This document shows, in pieces, positions 11,442 to 21,539 of a DNA stretch of 64,000 nt (positions are counted from its first letter, which is position 1; each line of letters starts with the position of its first letter). A model generated the notes under the pieces. That model saw only the letters and a program-made list of their open reading frames with translations. It ran no database searches and was not told the DNA's origin. Position numbers and translations under genes: made by a program. This DNA is from Kitagawia praeruptora (lineage: Eukaryota; Streptophyta; Magnoliopsida; Apiales; Apiaceae): NCBI GenBank assembly GCA_037693485.1, contig CM075344.1, forward strand, positions 76,255,501 to 76,319,500, in the 5' to 3' direction.

Positions 11442-12513
11442 TGTTGGGATTTATGGGTGATAGCATAGAGACAACTTAACTATATTTCCCTGTACTTAGT
11501 TTTTACTAAGTTGAACATACTGTCACAGCCAGAGTATGTCTTTGTATTCGAATAATTGCTGTCATGTAATAATTGTATGATTTGGGAGAAGTTCATACAT
11601 TTGTTCAAGCCTCAAGGAATACATCCAGAAGACAGCAAGAATAAAAGTTACTTTCATGTTCTTGACAGTAAAGTTACAAGAAGACAAATGTTGCAAAGTC
11701 ACGACAAAGCTACATCTGACAGCAACATTGGCTGAAGCATGGGATAGTAACATTCTTACACTTGACAGCAAGTCTGGAGTTCCGACAGCAACATTGGCGG
11801 GAGCTCGTACTGTCAACCACTGAATATTCCTTTGACAGCAGACTCTGCGGTTAAGGTTACTGTCACCTTGAATTATTTGATTTGGGTATTTTTCTCAGTC
11901 AAAGCCCGTGATAGGTTACATGTTCAAGAAACAGATTTGCTGCAACACTCTATCGTTTGTAGCAGACCTGCAAAGACTACGACAGAAGCTTAAGAGATTC
12001 ACAAGACAAGGCTGGTCAATTCGAGGTGTATGTAATATCCACATCTACTAGAATTGTATTAGCTAGAAATATAAAGAATCTAGGTTGCTTTACTTATAAG
12101 GTTTATCCTGTCTGTATAGCAATTTGGGAAAGTCACATGGGTGTGCAAATTGTAATGAGCTGCCACTTGAAAATGACAGCAGCTCAACACCCCATGCGAT
12201 AGAGACAACATAGTATCTTAGTCTACTTAGATACATCTTAGATTCTTTTCTATTCATGTACGCACACGAAGCAATTTGTATCTCTTGAGATATCGAAGCT
12301 AGAGAAACACTCTCTCCAGGTTGTAGCAACACTTCACACAAGATAAATAAAACATTTATTTTGTGAGAAATCTTGTTTCACTTATTGCTTGCATACATCT
12401 ACTTGCATACATCTACTGATAATCTATAATCTTTATCTTCGTTGTTGATTTAAAGATTCAATTTTATCAGTATTGCATTCAACCCCCCCTTCTGCAACAC
12501 TCCGGGACCAACA
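11442..12513 (+). mobile_element. 3' LTR of the Ty1/copia element
   Basis: The LTR begins TGTTGGGATTT right after the polypurine tract and ends CCGGGACCAACA, so the ends form the short inverted repeat TGTTGG...CCAACA. Length is 1,072 bp. It carries about eleven copies of TGACAG/CTGTCA in both orientations between 11519 and 12180. Its pair (the 5' LTR) is outside the window, so the target-site duplication cannot be confirmed; the right-hand candidate is AATAC. Confidence 0.85.
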
Positions 12514-13290
12514 AATACCTGAACTAAAATTTTCATATTTGACGTAATTTAATTTTTGAATTTTTCTGATTTAACACCTTATTTTAAAAAGTTTCTAACG
12601 GGCGTTAGAATTTTACTTAGTGGAATCTTAGTTCTTCACCAAGCGTAAAATCAAATCGACTTTTCGTGATAATTTTGATGTCCAAATCGAGCATGTGAAT
12701 ATCCAAAACAACCCTTTATCCATCCCCGTCATCAAAATCAAGTTTCGGTAAGTTTTAATTTTCGGTATCACCGGAATTCTTGATTTTGACCGGAATTTAT
12801 TTTTATGTAATCATTTGAAAGTTTTATTTGTATATACTTATAGATCCATGTAATTGGAGGGTTATAATTTTATTTTTTTAGAATTTTAGGATTTATTTTT
12901 GGTTCGTCGAAAAATGGATGTGTCAACGAATTTTGTTGTTATTATGAATGGATTTTGATGTAAATATGGGTCGTAGTTGTTTATAAAGGTGGCTGGAATG
13001 TGACGGTCGGTTTCTTGATATTTTCCAGATTTTGGTTAATTTAATGTCTGTTAATCATTTTTTAACGGAATAACTTAAATCAAAAATTAAAATATAAATA
13101 ATTTTAAATACGAAATTTTTTATTTAAGGATCTAAATAATAAAATAGCAATATTTCCGGGACGATTAAATTAATTTTCCCAAAATAAAACATTACTTACA
13201 GTAGGAAGAGAGTGATATAGTGGCATGCATAATACTTTTACTTTAAAATAAAATTGTTCCAAAGGCTTTTATTCAAATATATTACACAAA
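12514..13290. other. AT-rich interval, nothing recognised
   Basis: No ORF, terminal repeat or RNA gene was recognised between the copia LTR and the MULE-like element. Short homopolymer-rich stretches only. Confidence 0.4.
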
Positions 13291-13300
13291 ATTTTCAGTG

Positions 13301-14037
13301 GGGTTAAATAGCAATTATATCACTGTAGTCACTACGAACTTGCAAATAGGTCACCAAGTTAAAAAGGCTTACAGTCAACTAATTGAACATCACAAAACTT
13401 TCAATTTGATAACTGCCGTGACTACCGTTTAATATTTAACGGGTGGCTGACATGGATTGGCTTACATGGCATACCCACCCAATAGAATTTGAACCTCTGC
13501 AACTAATCTGACCCGACCCATATCCATCGTATATAGATACAATGGATTCATTTCTTTCTTTGTTATTCATTTCTTTCTTTCTTCTTATTCTTTTCTTTCT
13601 CTTCTCCTATTATTTCTCCTAATATAAGCTCTTCCAACTCTAATAGTAACTACCGTGGAGATCGAAGATTAACAAGGTCGAATGGAATGGGAGTTGTGAA
13701 TTGCAAGTGCGGGATTGAAGCCGGTGTTTGGGCAGCTTGAAATCCGGAACAAAAAATCTGGGGCGAGGGTTCTATAGTTGCAGCAGGTATAATGGGAGTT
13801 GTCATCTGACATGGCGTGACCTGGTTTGACATGGATCGCACGTGGATCCTTAGCTGTCCAATTTTAACGGAGATCCGTTAAAAGTCAAGGGATTTTAACG
13901 TTCGTGTAATTATTTGCAAGTTTAGTGATACGATTGATAAAAAATTGTAGTTCAGTTATGCGATTGTAAGCTTTTTTAACTTGATGACCCACTTGCAAGT
14001 TCGTAATGACTACAATGATGTAACTACTATTTAACCC
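13301..14037. mobile_element. non-autonomous MULE-like element with long terminal inverted repeats
   Basis: The left end GGGTTAAATAGCAATTATAT and the reverse complement of the right end (GGGTTAAATAGTAGTTACAT) align over more than 70 bases with few mismatches. It is flanked by the perfect 10 bp direct repeat ATTTTCAGTG (13291-13300 and 14038-14047), which fits the 8-11 bp target-site duplications of Mutator-like elements. There is no transposase. The interior includes a CT-rich stretch and the palindrome TTTTAACGG n4 CCGTTAAAA at 13862-13883. A short minus-strand ORF inside (13650-13841) shows no recognisable domain; gene-fragment capture is possible but unproven. Confidence 0.85.
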
Positions 14038-14140
14038 ATTTTCAGTGTAATGCAACTTTAAGACCCGATTAAGATTTTATGAAGAGAACGTATTCATATG
14101 GTCCAAATTATTTCTTTTTCAAACTTTTCATGTATTTTAA

Positions 14141-14345
14141 TTTATATAAGAGTAAAGGGAATCTAAAGTTAACTTTAGATAATTCTCTAAAGTTAACCAT
14201 TAGAATGAAGACACATAAGCATACTTATTGATGCCCCTGCGGAGCTCTTTAAAATAAAAATAGATCAAAATTACGTAGTTTTGATGAATAACTTTAGGAA
14301 ATCCTCCTAAAATTAACTTTAGATTCCTTTTTCTCTTTATATAAA
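14141..14345. mobile_element. small MITE with inverted repeats
   Basis: The left segment TTTATATAAGAGTAAAGGGA followed by ATCTAAAGTTAACTTTAG is mirrored on the right by CTAAAATTAACTTTAGATTC and CTTTTTCTCTTTATATAAA. Total length is about 205 bp with no coding capacity. Exact ends and target-site duplication are unclear because the termini are TA-rich. Confidence 0.6.
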
Positions 14346-14774
14346 AACCCCACTACCTAAAGTATTGGTTAATTTCCCAAAAAGAAAGAGTATAAAATTT
14401 ATAAGAGAAATGAGCACCCAATTTTAATTTGGGAAAACAGTTCAAAAAATATCCCTGGAACTAATGTGTTTGTGCAACTTAAAATAGGTGCAAAAATTAA
14501 AAGTAGATATAATTTGTTTGAGGAAAGTAAAATAGTTACACCTGTTCCCGAATTTTAAAAAATGATGAAAAAGGGGAAAAGCAAAATAAATAACATAATT
14601 TACATTTATATTCATGTTCTCGGACTTTTTTTTTTTCAAAAGAAAAGGGGAAATAGGTGAAGGGCGTGGACATTTTATATGTATTCTATCTAACATTTTC
14701 ATTTCAAAAATAATGTAAAGTAAAGTAGAGTAGAGTAAGTGGTGTGTTTAATTAAAAAAAATATATTATAAATG
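14346..14774. other. AT-rich interval, nothing recognised
   Basis: No supported gene. A minus-strand ORF (14442-14702) is composed of AT-rich residues without family resemblance and is treated as chance. Confidence 0.4.
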
Positions 14775-14779
14775 TATAC

Positions 14780-15281
14780 TGTTATGCCATAATTTTGGCA
14801 TGTCCAATAATCTCCCAAATTTCTAATAATATTAATTATTAATTCAGATTAATAATTATTGCTTAACCACTAAGTTTTATCCTCTCTCTGAAACGAGGAA
14901 ATAATCAATCTCAATCAATTAATAACGGAAAATATCTCCAAACGATATTCTTCAAATCCGGAAGATATCACAACGATAAGATTAAATCAGATAAAATCAA
15001 TTATTACCCACATTAACGTAACTTATCCCTTAAGTCTCTCGGGATAAGCCCAATTAATTCACAGAACTGCGTGGGCTTGATCCTATATAAACATATAGGT
15101 ACGCAGGCATCTTGGTACGATATGGAATCCGATACACGAGACAAATCGAGATACCTGCCAAGTTCAGCCCCTCTTTTTTCATAAATCCTAATCCCCTAAA
15201 ACGGTCACATAAATATACAATTCATACTATTATTCCAGCAAACCTCCGATTTCGTGTTGTTACGAAATTCCTCCAACAACA
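14780..15281 (+). repeat. 5' LTR of the compact element
   Basis: Starts TGTTATGCCATAATTTTGGC and ends CCTCCAACAACA. The start contains the short palindromic stretch ATGCCATAATTTTGGCAT. A TATA-like box (CCTATATAAACATA) at about 15080 would place transcription start in the last 200 bases. Confidence 0.9.
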
Positions 15282-16730
15282 TTTGGCGCTAGAAGGAGGG
15301 GATAATTTTTCGTTTGTGGAGGACAAACGAATACTAAACAGGATTTTGGATTTTTATCAATCAAACGGGCTCAATCTTGATGGTCGGGTTAAAAAAAACG
15401 AAACAAAGGCCAGGGGCGCAGGTCAAAGCAGCGGTGGAGGAGTAATAAAAAAAGAAAAAAAAAAAGATGATGAACGCGCATAAATAACAGGAGAAACACG
15501 TGCCTTCAACAAAAAAGCAACAATAGGCAAGAGATTACAAATTGGTGAGCAGGAATAAGCAACGGAAAAAGAAAAAAGATGAAAAAAGAAAAGGCAACGA
15601 AAGCAGCAGCATACAGTAAAGAAGCCTGGTGGCAGGAAAAAAAAATTGAAGCGCTTGGAATTGCATTAACCAGGCGGCATCGCGAAAATTAAAGATAAGC
15701 TTTCATACTTATCTTAATTTTTCGGAAATTTGATATTATTATGCCATGCATGCATAGTTTTGTTTTTTAATATTTTTCAGAAAAAATATTTATTATTCAA
15801 AAAATTCGTGCGAGCAATAGATATTTTTATGCTTGTAAAATTATTGCGATTTGGAAAATATCGTACGAGATATTTATATATGTTGATGAATTGCGGATAT
15901 TATGCTGATTGATTGCGGATTTTTTACAATCTCGTACGAGCTGCATGCTTTAAACGAAAAAAATACATATGCGAGACGCATTATTTGTAAAAGATTTTCT
16001 AAAAAAAGGAGCATTATTTTTGAAGAAAATAAATATCGCGACACTCTTAAAAGAGCATATTTATTATTGCGGTTGGATTTGCAAAAGATTTTTCATATAT
16101 CGTCGCGATACATATATGTCAAAAAAAATTTCAAACTTGCGAACTAAATTGTCAAGTAGGGTAGCCTGGACAAGCTATAAATCTCCTAATGCTACATGCT
16201 TAGAAAAGTGCAGCACCCTCTGGATTATTGAAGGCCCATGAGATATCGCTATATCGAATGGGTGGAGGCATCCCTATGCAAACTATCTTTAAGACTTTGT
16301 AGTTCTGCTAACCCAACAAGGGACGCATGCGAAGTTCGCCACATCTACATCTTCATCTCTTATCAACAGTCTCTCGTCACAAACGAAGACACAACATCCT
16401 CATGTGGTTGCATCAGACACTTGAAAAGCGTGTATGCCAGTTCGGGATATATACAAGCGCCAAGGTCCTAACTAGACAACAAGGATCGCAAAGGATTTCA
16501 AAAATATTATTTATGCTCGCACATTTGAAAACCTTGGCAAATATATATCTTATAGTGGTCATCGCATGCTATCACACTTGCATCCGCATACGCCTAACGA
16601 GCACAGTGATGCTCTAAGTATTTTGCTAATAATCTGTTTTCAGTTTTTTCAGTGACTCAAGAAATTTGGAAGCTTGAAGAATTCTTAGTTCTCCACTACA
16701 GCAAGCTACACTGAAGAACTGGGGGCTAGT

Positions 16731-17233
16731 TGTTATGCCATAATTTTGGCATGTCCAATAATCTCCCAAATTTCTAATAATATTAATTATTAATTCAGAT
16801 TAATAATTATTGCTTAACCACTAAGTTTTATCCTCTCTCTGAAACGAGGAAATAATCAATCTCAATCAATTAATAACGGAAAATATCTCCAAACGATATT
16901 CTTCAAATCCGGAAGATATCACAACGATAAGATTAAATCAGATAAAATCAATTATTACCCACATTAACGTAACTTATCCCTTAAGTCTCTCGGGATAAGC
17001 CCAATTAATTCACAGAACTGCGTGGGGCTTGATCCTATATAAACATATAGGTACGCAGGCATCTTGGTACGATATGGAATCCGATACACGAGACAAATCG
17101 AGACACCTGCCAAGTTCAGCCCCTCTTTTTTCATAAACCCTAATCCCCTAAAACGGTCACATAAATATACAATTCATACTATTATTCCAGCAAACCTCCG
17201 ATTTCGTGTTGTTACGAAATTCCTCCAACAACA
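16731..17233 (+). repeat. 3' LTR of the compact element
   Basis: Differs from the 5' LTR by only about three changes that I can see: one extra G in GCGTGGGGCTTG, T to C in GAGACACCTG, and T to C in ATAAACCC. Confidence 0.9.
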
Positions 17234-17238
17234 TATAC

Positions 17239-17866
17239 TTATCACTTGAATTATACTCGTTTGGTTCCATCCAATTGTTGACATCAGGTTGAGTGGACAT
17301 AAACATTAGTAGATATTATGAAATGAGAATAAAATAATGGAATTATAAAAAAAGTGATTAAAATGATAGAACCCATTAATATGTACATACTCTTAAAATA
17401 GTGGGTTCATTTGAGTTTTCAAAATATTAAAACATCACAATTTTTGAAAAAAAATTGAAATGGTTAAGAATTGAATGGAAAATTTCAAAATAGAAATTAT
17501 TAACAAGTTAATGGGATAAAGGGAGTAACTTTTAAATATAGGAATTTAATTATAATTTGAAACGCAATTGTAATTTGACAATCATTTACGTCTCTACGTC
17601 CCAAACGTCCCAACAAATTGTTAACACTTTCTTTTTTGATGCTCCATATAGGGATGAAAAAAAAATCTGATCTGATGGATACTCGATCCATTCCAATTCG
17701 ATTGGATTTTAGCAAAATCGAAATTTTGGATTTGGATTCATTTTCTAAACCAAAAGAGTTTGGATTTGAATTTGAATATTAGGCATACCGATTCGAACCC
17801 GATCCTAAATTCAAAATCTAATCCAAACCCGAAATATGAAAAAAAAAATCCATATCATATATATTA
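17239..17866. other. AT-rich interval, nothing recognised
   Basis: Contains low-complexity GGATTTGGAT/CGATTCGAACC-type repeats near 17650-17830 but no supported gene. Confidence 0.4.
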
Positions 17867-17873
17867 AAGTAAA

Positions 17874-18586
17874 GAGTTAATTATGTTTTGCACACCCAAA
17901 CTATCAGTCAAAAACAATATTGTACCATAACTTTGGAAAAAACAGTTTACTACCCATAGCTTCATATATGAAACCAGTATGCACCCCTCTGAACAATTTT
18001 CATTAAAGTTGACCATTATAGTTAAAATAAATGAGGGTATAATCGGAATTTCATCATAAATTTATATTTTATTAATAACTACATTTTTAAATTACTTAAA
18101 AAATTATTAATAAATATTTTTACATTAAAAGTTTATGTTAAGAAATTTATATTCAAAATCATTTTTCCTTTAATGTACACCACTAACATAATCATAACCT
18201 TAAAAAATTTTAAAAATTTTGTATGAAGCAAATTTCATATTTAAAAGTTTGAATCTAAATAAATATTAGTAAAAAAGTTTGAATATAAATGAAGTAAAGT
18301 GAATATAAAAGTATAACACTTTTATAAAAATAGTTTTTACTAATTATAATTCAAAATTTGAGTTATTAATAGAAAATTTGAAATTCTGAAATTAGTTAAT
18401 TTAAATATTCTTCTGAGTTTCCAATTTTACCCCTACCAATTTTAATGACAAGGCTGGAAAATCGACAAAGGAGTACTTCCTAAAAACGTAGATTTAAGTT
18501 ATGGGATGTAATTTGTTTTTCTCAAAGTTTGGGTATAATATTATTTTTGGTTAATAGTTTGAGGGTGTAAAATGCAATTAATTCTC
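17874..18586. mobile_element. MULE-like non-autonomous element
   Basis: The left end GAGTTAATTATGTTTTGCAC with CACCCAAACTATCAGTC is mirrored by the right end (reverse complement GAGAATTAATTGCATTTTAC, CACCCTCAAACTATTAACC). The inverted similarity extends about 90 bases. The direct repeat AAGTAAA flanks it (17867-17873 and 18587-18593). Interior AT-rich, no transposase. A partial second terminus of similar type (TTGCATTTTGCACCCTTTAT) starts at 18594, suggesting adjacent or nested copies. Confidence 0.7.
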
Positions 18587-18593
18587 AAGTAAA

Positions 18594-19480
18594 TTGCATT
18601 TTGCACCCTTTATTTTTGGACGTTTTTCGATTTGATCTTAAATTATGAATAACTTCGGCATTTTGCATCCCATATTCCATCTTTCGCTTCACTTTGCACT
18701 GTTTCCGTTAGTAATTTTTACCCGTTAAATTTGAATTTTTTTAAAAAATTTGACATGGATATTTTTGGTATTTAGAAATTATTTTTCTAAAAAATGAAAT
18801 AAATTCAGAAAATAATATTTGTTTAAAAAAAAGTATTTTTCGGTTATCAAAAAATTTATATGATCTCCAAGGCATTTGATGAAACAACGATCTTTATAGA
18901 GCCTAACAATAATTTCAAATTATAAGTTTTAAATTCAAGAACAAAGAAATGATGGAGGCAATACATATAATGAACAAGATCGACATTTTAAACGAGAAAC
19001 TTATTATGAGATGGAGGAAGTATTATTTTTCCTTATTAAGGAAGCATGCTGTCACGACTACTAAATTAATGTTTTGACTTGCATGCTTGAAAACTAGTAC
19101 TCCGTAGTACTAGTACCTCTCTCGTTCAAGAAGTCAAAGGCCATGATGTATATCATGCTTAATGGATGATTTATGATTTAACTGAAATTACAACCTACTC
19201 CAGATTCCAGAAGCTGCTATTATATCAATGTACTTAATGCTCCATTTCACGGTTGTCCATCGTCCTTCAGTTATTAGTTTTACGTTGACAATGAATCATA
19301 ATTTTTTCATACATGCAGTCAATAAAATTTGTTGTTGGTTAGTATTTTTTTAATAACACAACTAAATTTCAAACTTTTACTCAAATTTTGTTTTCTGTTG
19401 ACAAAAGATGAGCAAAATTTTAAAATAAATATTATAATAAAGAAAAACTGGGCCTGATCGTGGACAACCTAAGGGATTTC
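18594..19480. other. AT-rich interval with one MULE-like terminus at its left end
   Basis: Besides the terminus-like start at 18594 no feature was recognised. One CTGTCA copy occurs at about 19050. Confidence 0.35.
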
Positions 19481-19487
19481 TCTTAAG

Positions 19488-19863
19488 ATCATTTTCAATG
19501 GTGTGAAACCCTTGGGTAAAATTCAAAATAAATTATCTTAAATAAGATTTATAGAAAATTTGTAAAATGTTGTCCACTCCAATGGGACAAAACTGTTAGG
19601 TAAAAATATAGATAATCACAATAGGTTGACTATATTTGTCGAACCTTTAACAACCTATAGTTTAACTCCACATCATCAATTACCATATAAAAATAATATA
19701 TTCTATTTTTAACAACTTGAAATAATAATAACATACCATTTTTAAAATATAGTCAACCAATATAGTCAATCTCATTGAAGTAAAACACGTTACAGGTTCA
19801 GCAAATTTTACATAATCAATATTTAGCCAATCATTTTACAAAACACTGTTGAAGATGCTCTAA
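19488..19863. mobile_element. possible hAT- or PIF-type MITE
   Basis: Left CATTTTCAATGGTGTGAAA and right AACACTGTTGAAGATGCTCT are imperfect inverted matches, and the right end has the common plant MITE string GAGCATCTTCAACAGTG on the minus strand. Ends and target-site duplication are not clear. Confidence 0.4.
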
Positions 19864-20190
19864 GGTTAATATATATGTACCAATAAAGTAAGGGGCCTCG
19901 CAAATACATTTTTATAAAGATTAAACTTTTTTCGGTTATTTACCTAAATACCCTTAAATATATATTGAAATTATTTTAATCTTAGATAAAACCCTGAGAT
20001 AACCCTCAGACACATGAAACCTTTATAATAATTACAAAATATATTGAAAACTAAAATTTGAAATATGAGTGGGGAATCTGGATTTTATATTATATTATAT
20101 ATTGAAAACTAAAATTTGTAATATAAAGATGACATAAATGTACGTATTTAAATTTTTTATTATTAATTCTAAGGATATTCATGAACTTAG
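19864..20190. other. AT-rich interval, nothing recognised
   Basis: No coding, RNA or repeat feature that I can support. Confidence 0.35.
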
Positions 20191-20198
20191 TATTTTTT

Positions 20199-20786
20199 TA
20201 CTGGACCGCGAGCAGGCCCTAACTCCATAATCATAAAATATTGTCCGTTTTGGACCCAGTTCGCACGAATTTGTTTTTGGAGACATTCCAAAAATTCTAA
20301 TATTAATGAAGTTATTTTGGCTGATATTCAAGATAATTCTTATTTATCTTAATGATGCTGGATTTGGGTTGATACCCACTCTACAATTTCTCCTCAATAT
20401 AAAAACCAACAATCTTGTGACTATTCATATGTGGTTCCTCATCTTGCGGAACACGCCGCCCAACCACCTCAATGTGACAATTTCTAAAAGACTTTCAACA
20501 CAAGCCGTTCAAGATCTCCAACCGTAGTTTTGGAGAGTCTTCAACACCACACAACTTGTAGCCGGCAGTCTCAGGATCAACTTTTTAACCATCAACTCTG
20601 ATACCGCTTGTTGGGCCACAAGCAAGTCCTAACTCCACAATAATATGATAGTGTTCGCTTTGGGCCAAGCCCACGTGAATTTGTTTTTCGGCACATCCCA
20701 AAAGGTCTCATATTATTTTGGCTGATATTCAGGATTATTCTTCTTTATTTTGACGATGTGGGACTTGAGTTGACACCCACTCTACA
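20199..20786 (-). mobile_element. TRIM-like miniature LTR retrotransposon
   Basis: Two related direct repeats of about 190 bp (20199-20395 and 20594-20786) share AGCA(A/G)G(T/C)CCTAACTCCA, ATTTTGGCTGATATTCA and CACCCACTCTACA. Between them lie about 200 bases with no coding potential. On the minus strand the repeat ends CCCAACA and is followed three bases later by GGTATCAGAG, resembling the initiator-tRNA-Met primer-binding site; ATTGAGGAGA before the other repeat could be the polypurine tract. This sets the orientation as minus. The left repeat is clearly more decayed. An ATTTT-like target duplication is possible but AT-rich. It directly abuts a 5S rRNA sequence. Confidence 0.65.
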
Positions 20787-20796
20787 ATTTTATTTT

Positions 20797-20915
20797 GGGT
20801 GCGATCATACCAGCACTAATGCACCGGATCCCATCAGAACTCCGGAGTTAAGCGTGCTTGGGCGAGAGTAGTACTAGGATGGGTGACCCCCTGGGAAGTC
20901 CTCGTGTTGCACCCC
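20797..20915 (+). rRNA. 5S ribosomal RNA sequence, full length
   Basis: 119 bases from GGGTGCGATCATACCAGCAC to GTGTTGCACCCC correspond end to end to plant 5S rRNA as I know it. The internal Pol III promoter region (AGTTAAGCGTGCTTGGGCGA, then GTAGTACTAGGATGGGTGAC) is intact, and TTTT follows directly as a terminator. The terminal stem is preserved: GGGTGC pairs with GCACCC, which looks like a compensatory change from the usual GGATGC/GCATCC. Only a few other differences from the common plant sequence are apparent (CTCCGGAGTT and GACCCCC). It is a single copy next to a TRIM-like element rather than in a tandem array, so it is either a dispersed pseudogene or part of a Cassandra-type retroelement, which carry 5S sequence in their LTRs. 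Confidence 0.9.
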
Positions 20916-21091
20916 TTTTAAAAGTTTAGCGAAAAAAAAGGTGAAGTTTAGAGCGGTAATTAATACTTAAATATTTAGTATTACATATTAATCGTATTTT
21001 TTATTTATAATCTTTTTTTCAATAGTTATCGACCTGAAAAAACGTGACATGAAATCATAATAACAAATATATGAATAGTTTATATTATTAT

Positions 21092-21371
21092 TGGGTCATG
21101 GTCCCTGACAATCGATTGTCAGGGACCAGTTATTTAACAATCTGTTTCTAAGTCATTGGATCAACGATCCAACGGCCCCCTGGATTACAAAAAAATTTTC
21201 CTGTCCGCTATAATTTTCCGCGGATAGGACAGAACCTATCCGCGGAAAATTATAGCGGACAAGCAATTTTTTTTGTAATCCAGGGGGCCGTTGGATCGTT
21301 GATCCAACGGCTTAGAAGTAGATTGTTAAATAACTGGTCCCTGACAATCGATTGTCAGGGACCAGCACCCA
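21092..21371. mobile_element. 280 bp foldback element, near-perfect palindrome
   Basis: The two halves are inverted copies centred near 21232; almost the whole element can pair as one hairpin. Each end also holds its own perfect 28 bp palindrome (21100-21127 and 21336-21363, centred on ATCGAT), and each arm holds TTGGATC n3 GATCCAA. TTATTAT flanks both sides (21085-21091 and 21372-21378), a possible target-site duplication although AT-rich. No coding capacity. Confidence 0.85.
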
Positions 21372-21539
21372 TTATTATTTATGTTAACGGAGGAATTTAG
21401 ATAATAGTAGAACTTTTAGAGTTTCTACATAATTTTATTTATTAGTTCTATCATTATGTACCCCTATCGGAGATATTTTAACATTAAATTACTTGTAGTA
21501 TCATATTTTTTCAAAATTTTGCCATGCTGAAAGTCAAAA

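Larger units (their letters stand above)
14780..17233 (+). mobile_element. compact non-autonomous LTR retrotransposon
   Basis: Two direct LTRs (14780-15281 and 16731-17233) enclose 1.45 kb of internal sequence. The flanking 5 bp repeat TATAC (14775-14779 and 17234-17238) is perfect. Directly after the left LTR comes TTTGGCGCTAGAAGGAGGGG, in the place and style of a primer-binding site. A purine-rich tract (ACTGGGGGCTAG, 16718-16729) precedes the right LTR. No RT, integrase or protease motifs are found, so it must have been mobilised by another element. A 124-codon frame (15112-15483) starts in the LTR and crosses into the interior with a lysine-rich end; I do not recognise it. The TTTGGCGC-type start resembles Ty3/gypsy Tat-lineage elements, but the lineage is inference. 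The near-identical LTRs suggest a recent insertion. Confidence 0.9.

Noticed and set aside
12514..13290. A further transposon between the copia LTR and the MULE-like element
   Set aside because: No terminal repeats or target duplications could be matched.
14442..14702. Minus-strand ORF of 86 codons
   Set aside because: AT-rich residue composition, no family resemblance and no context; chance frame.
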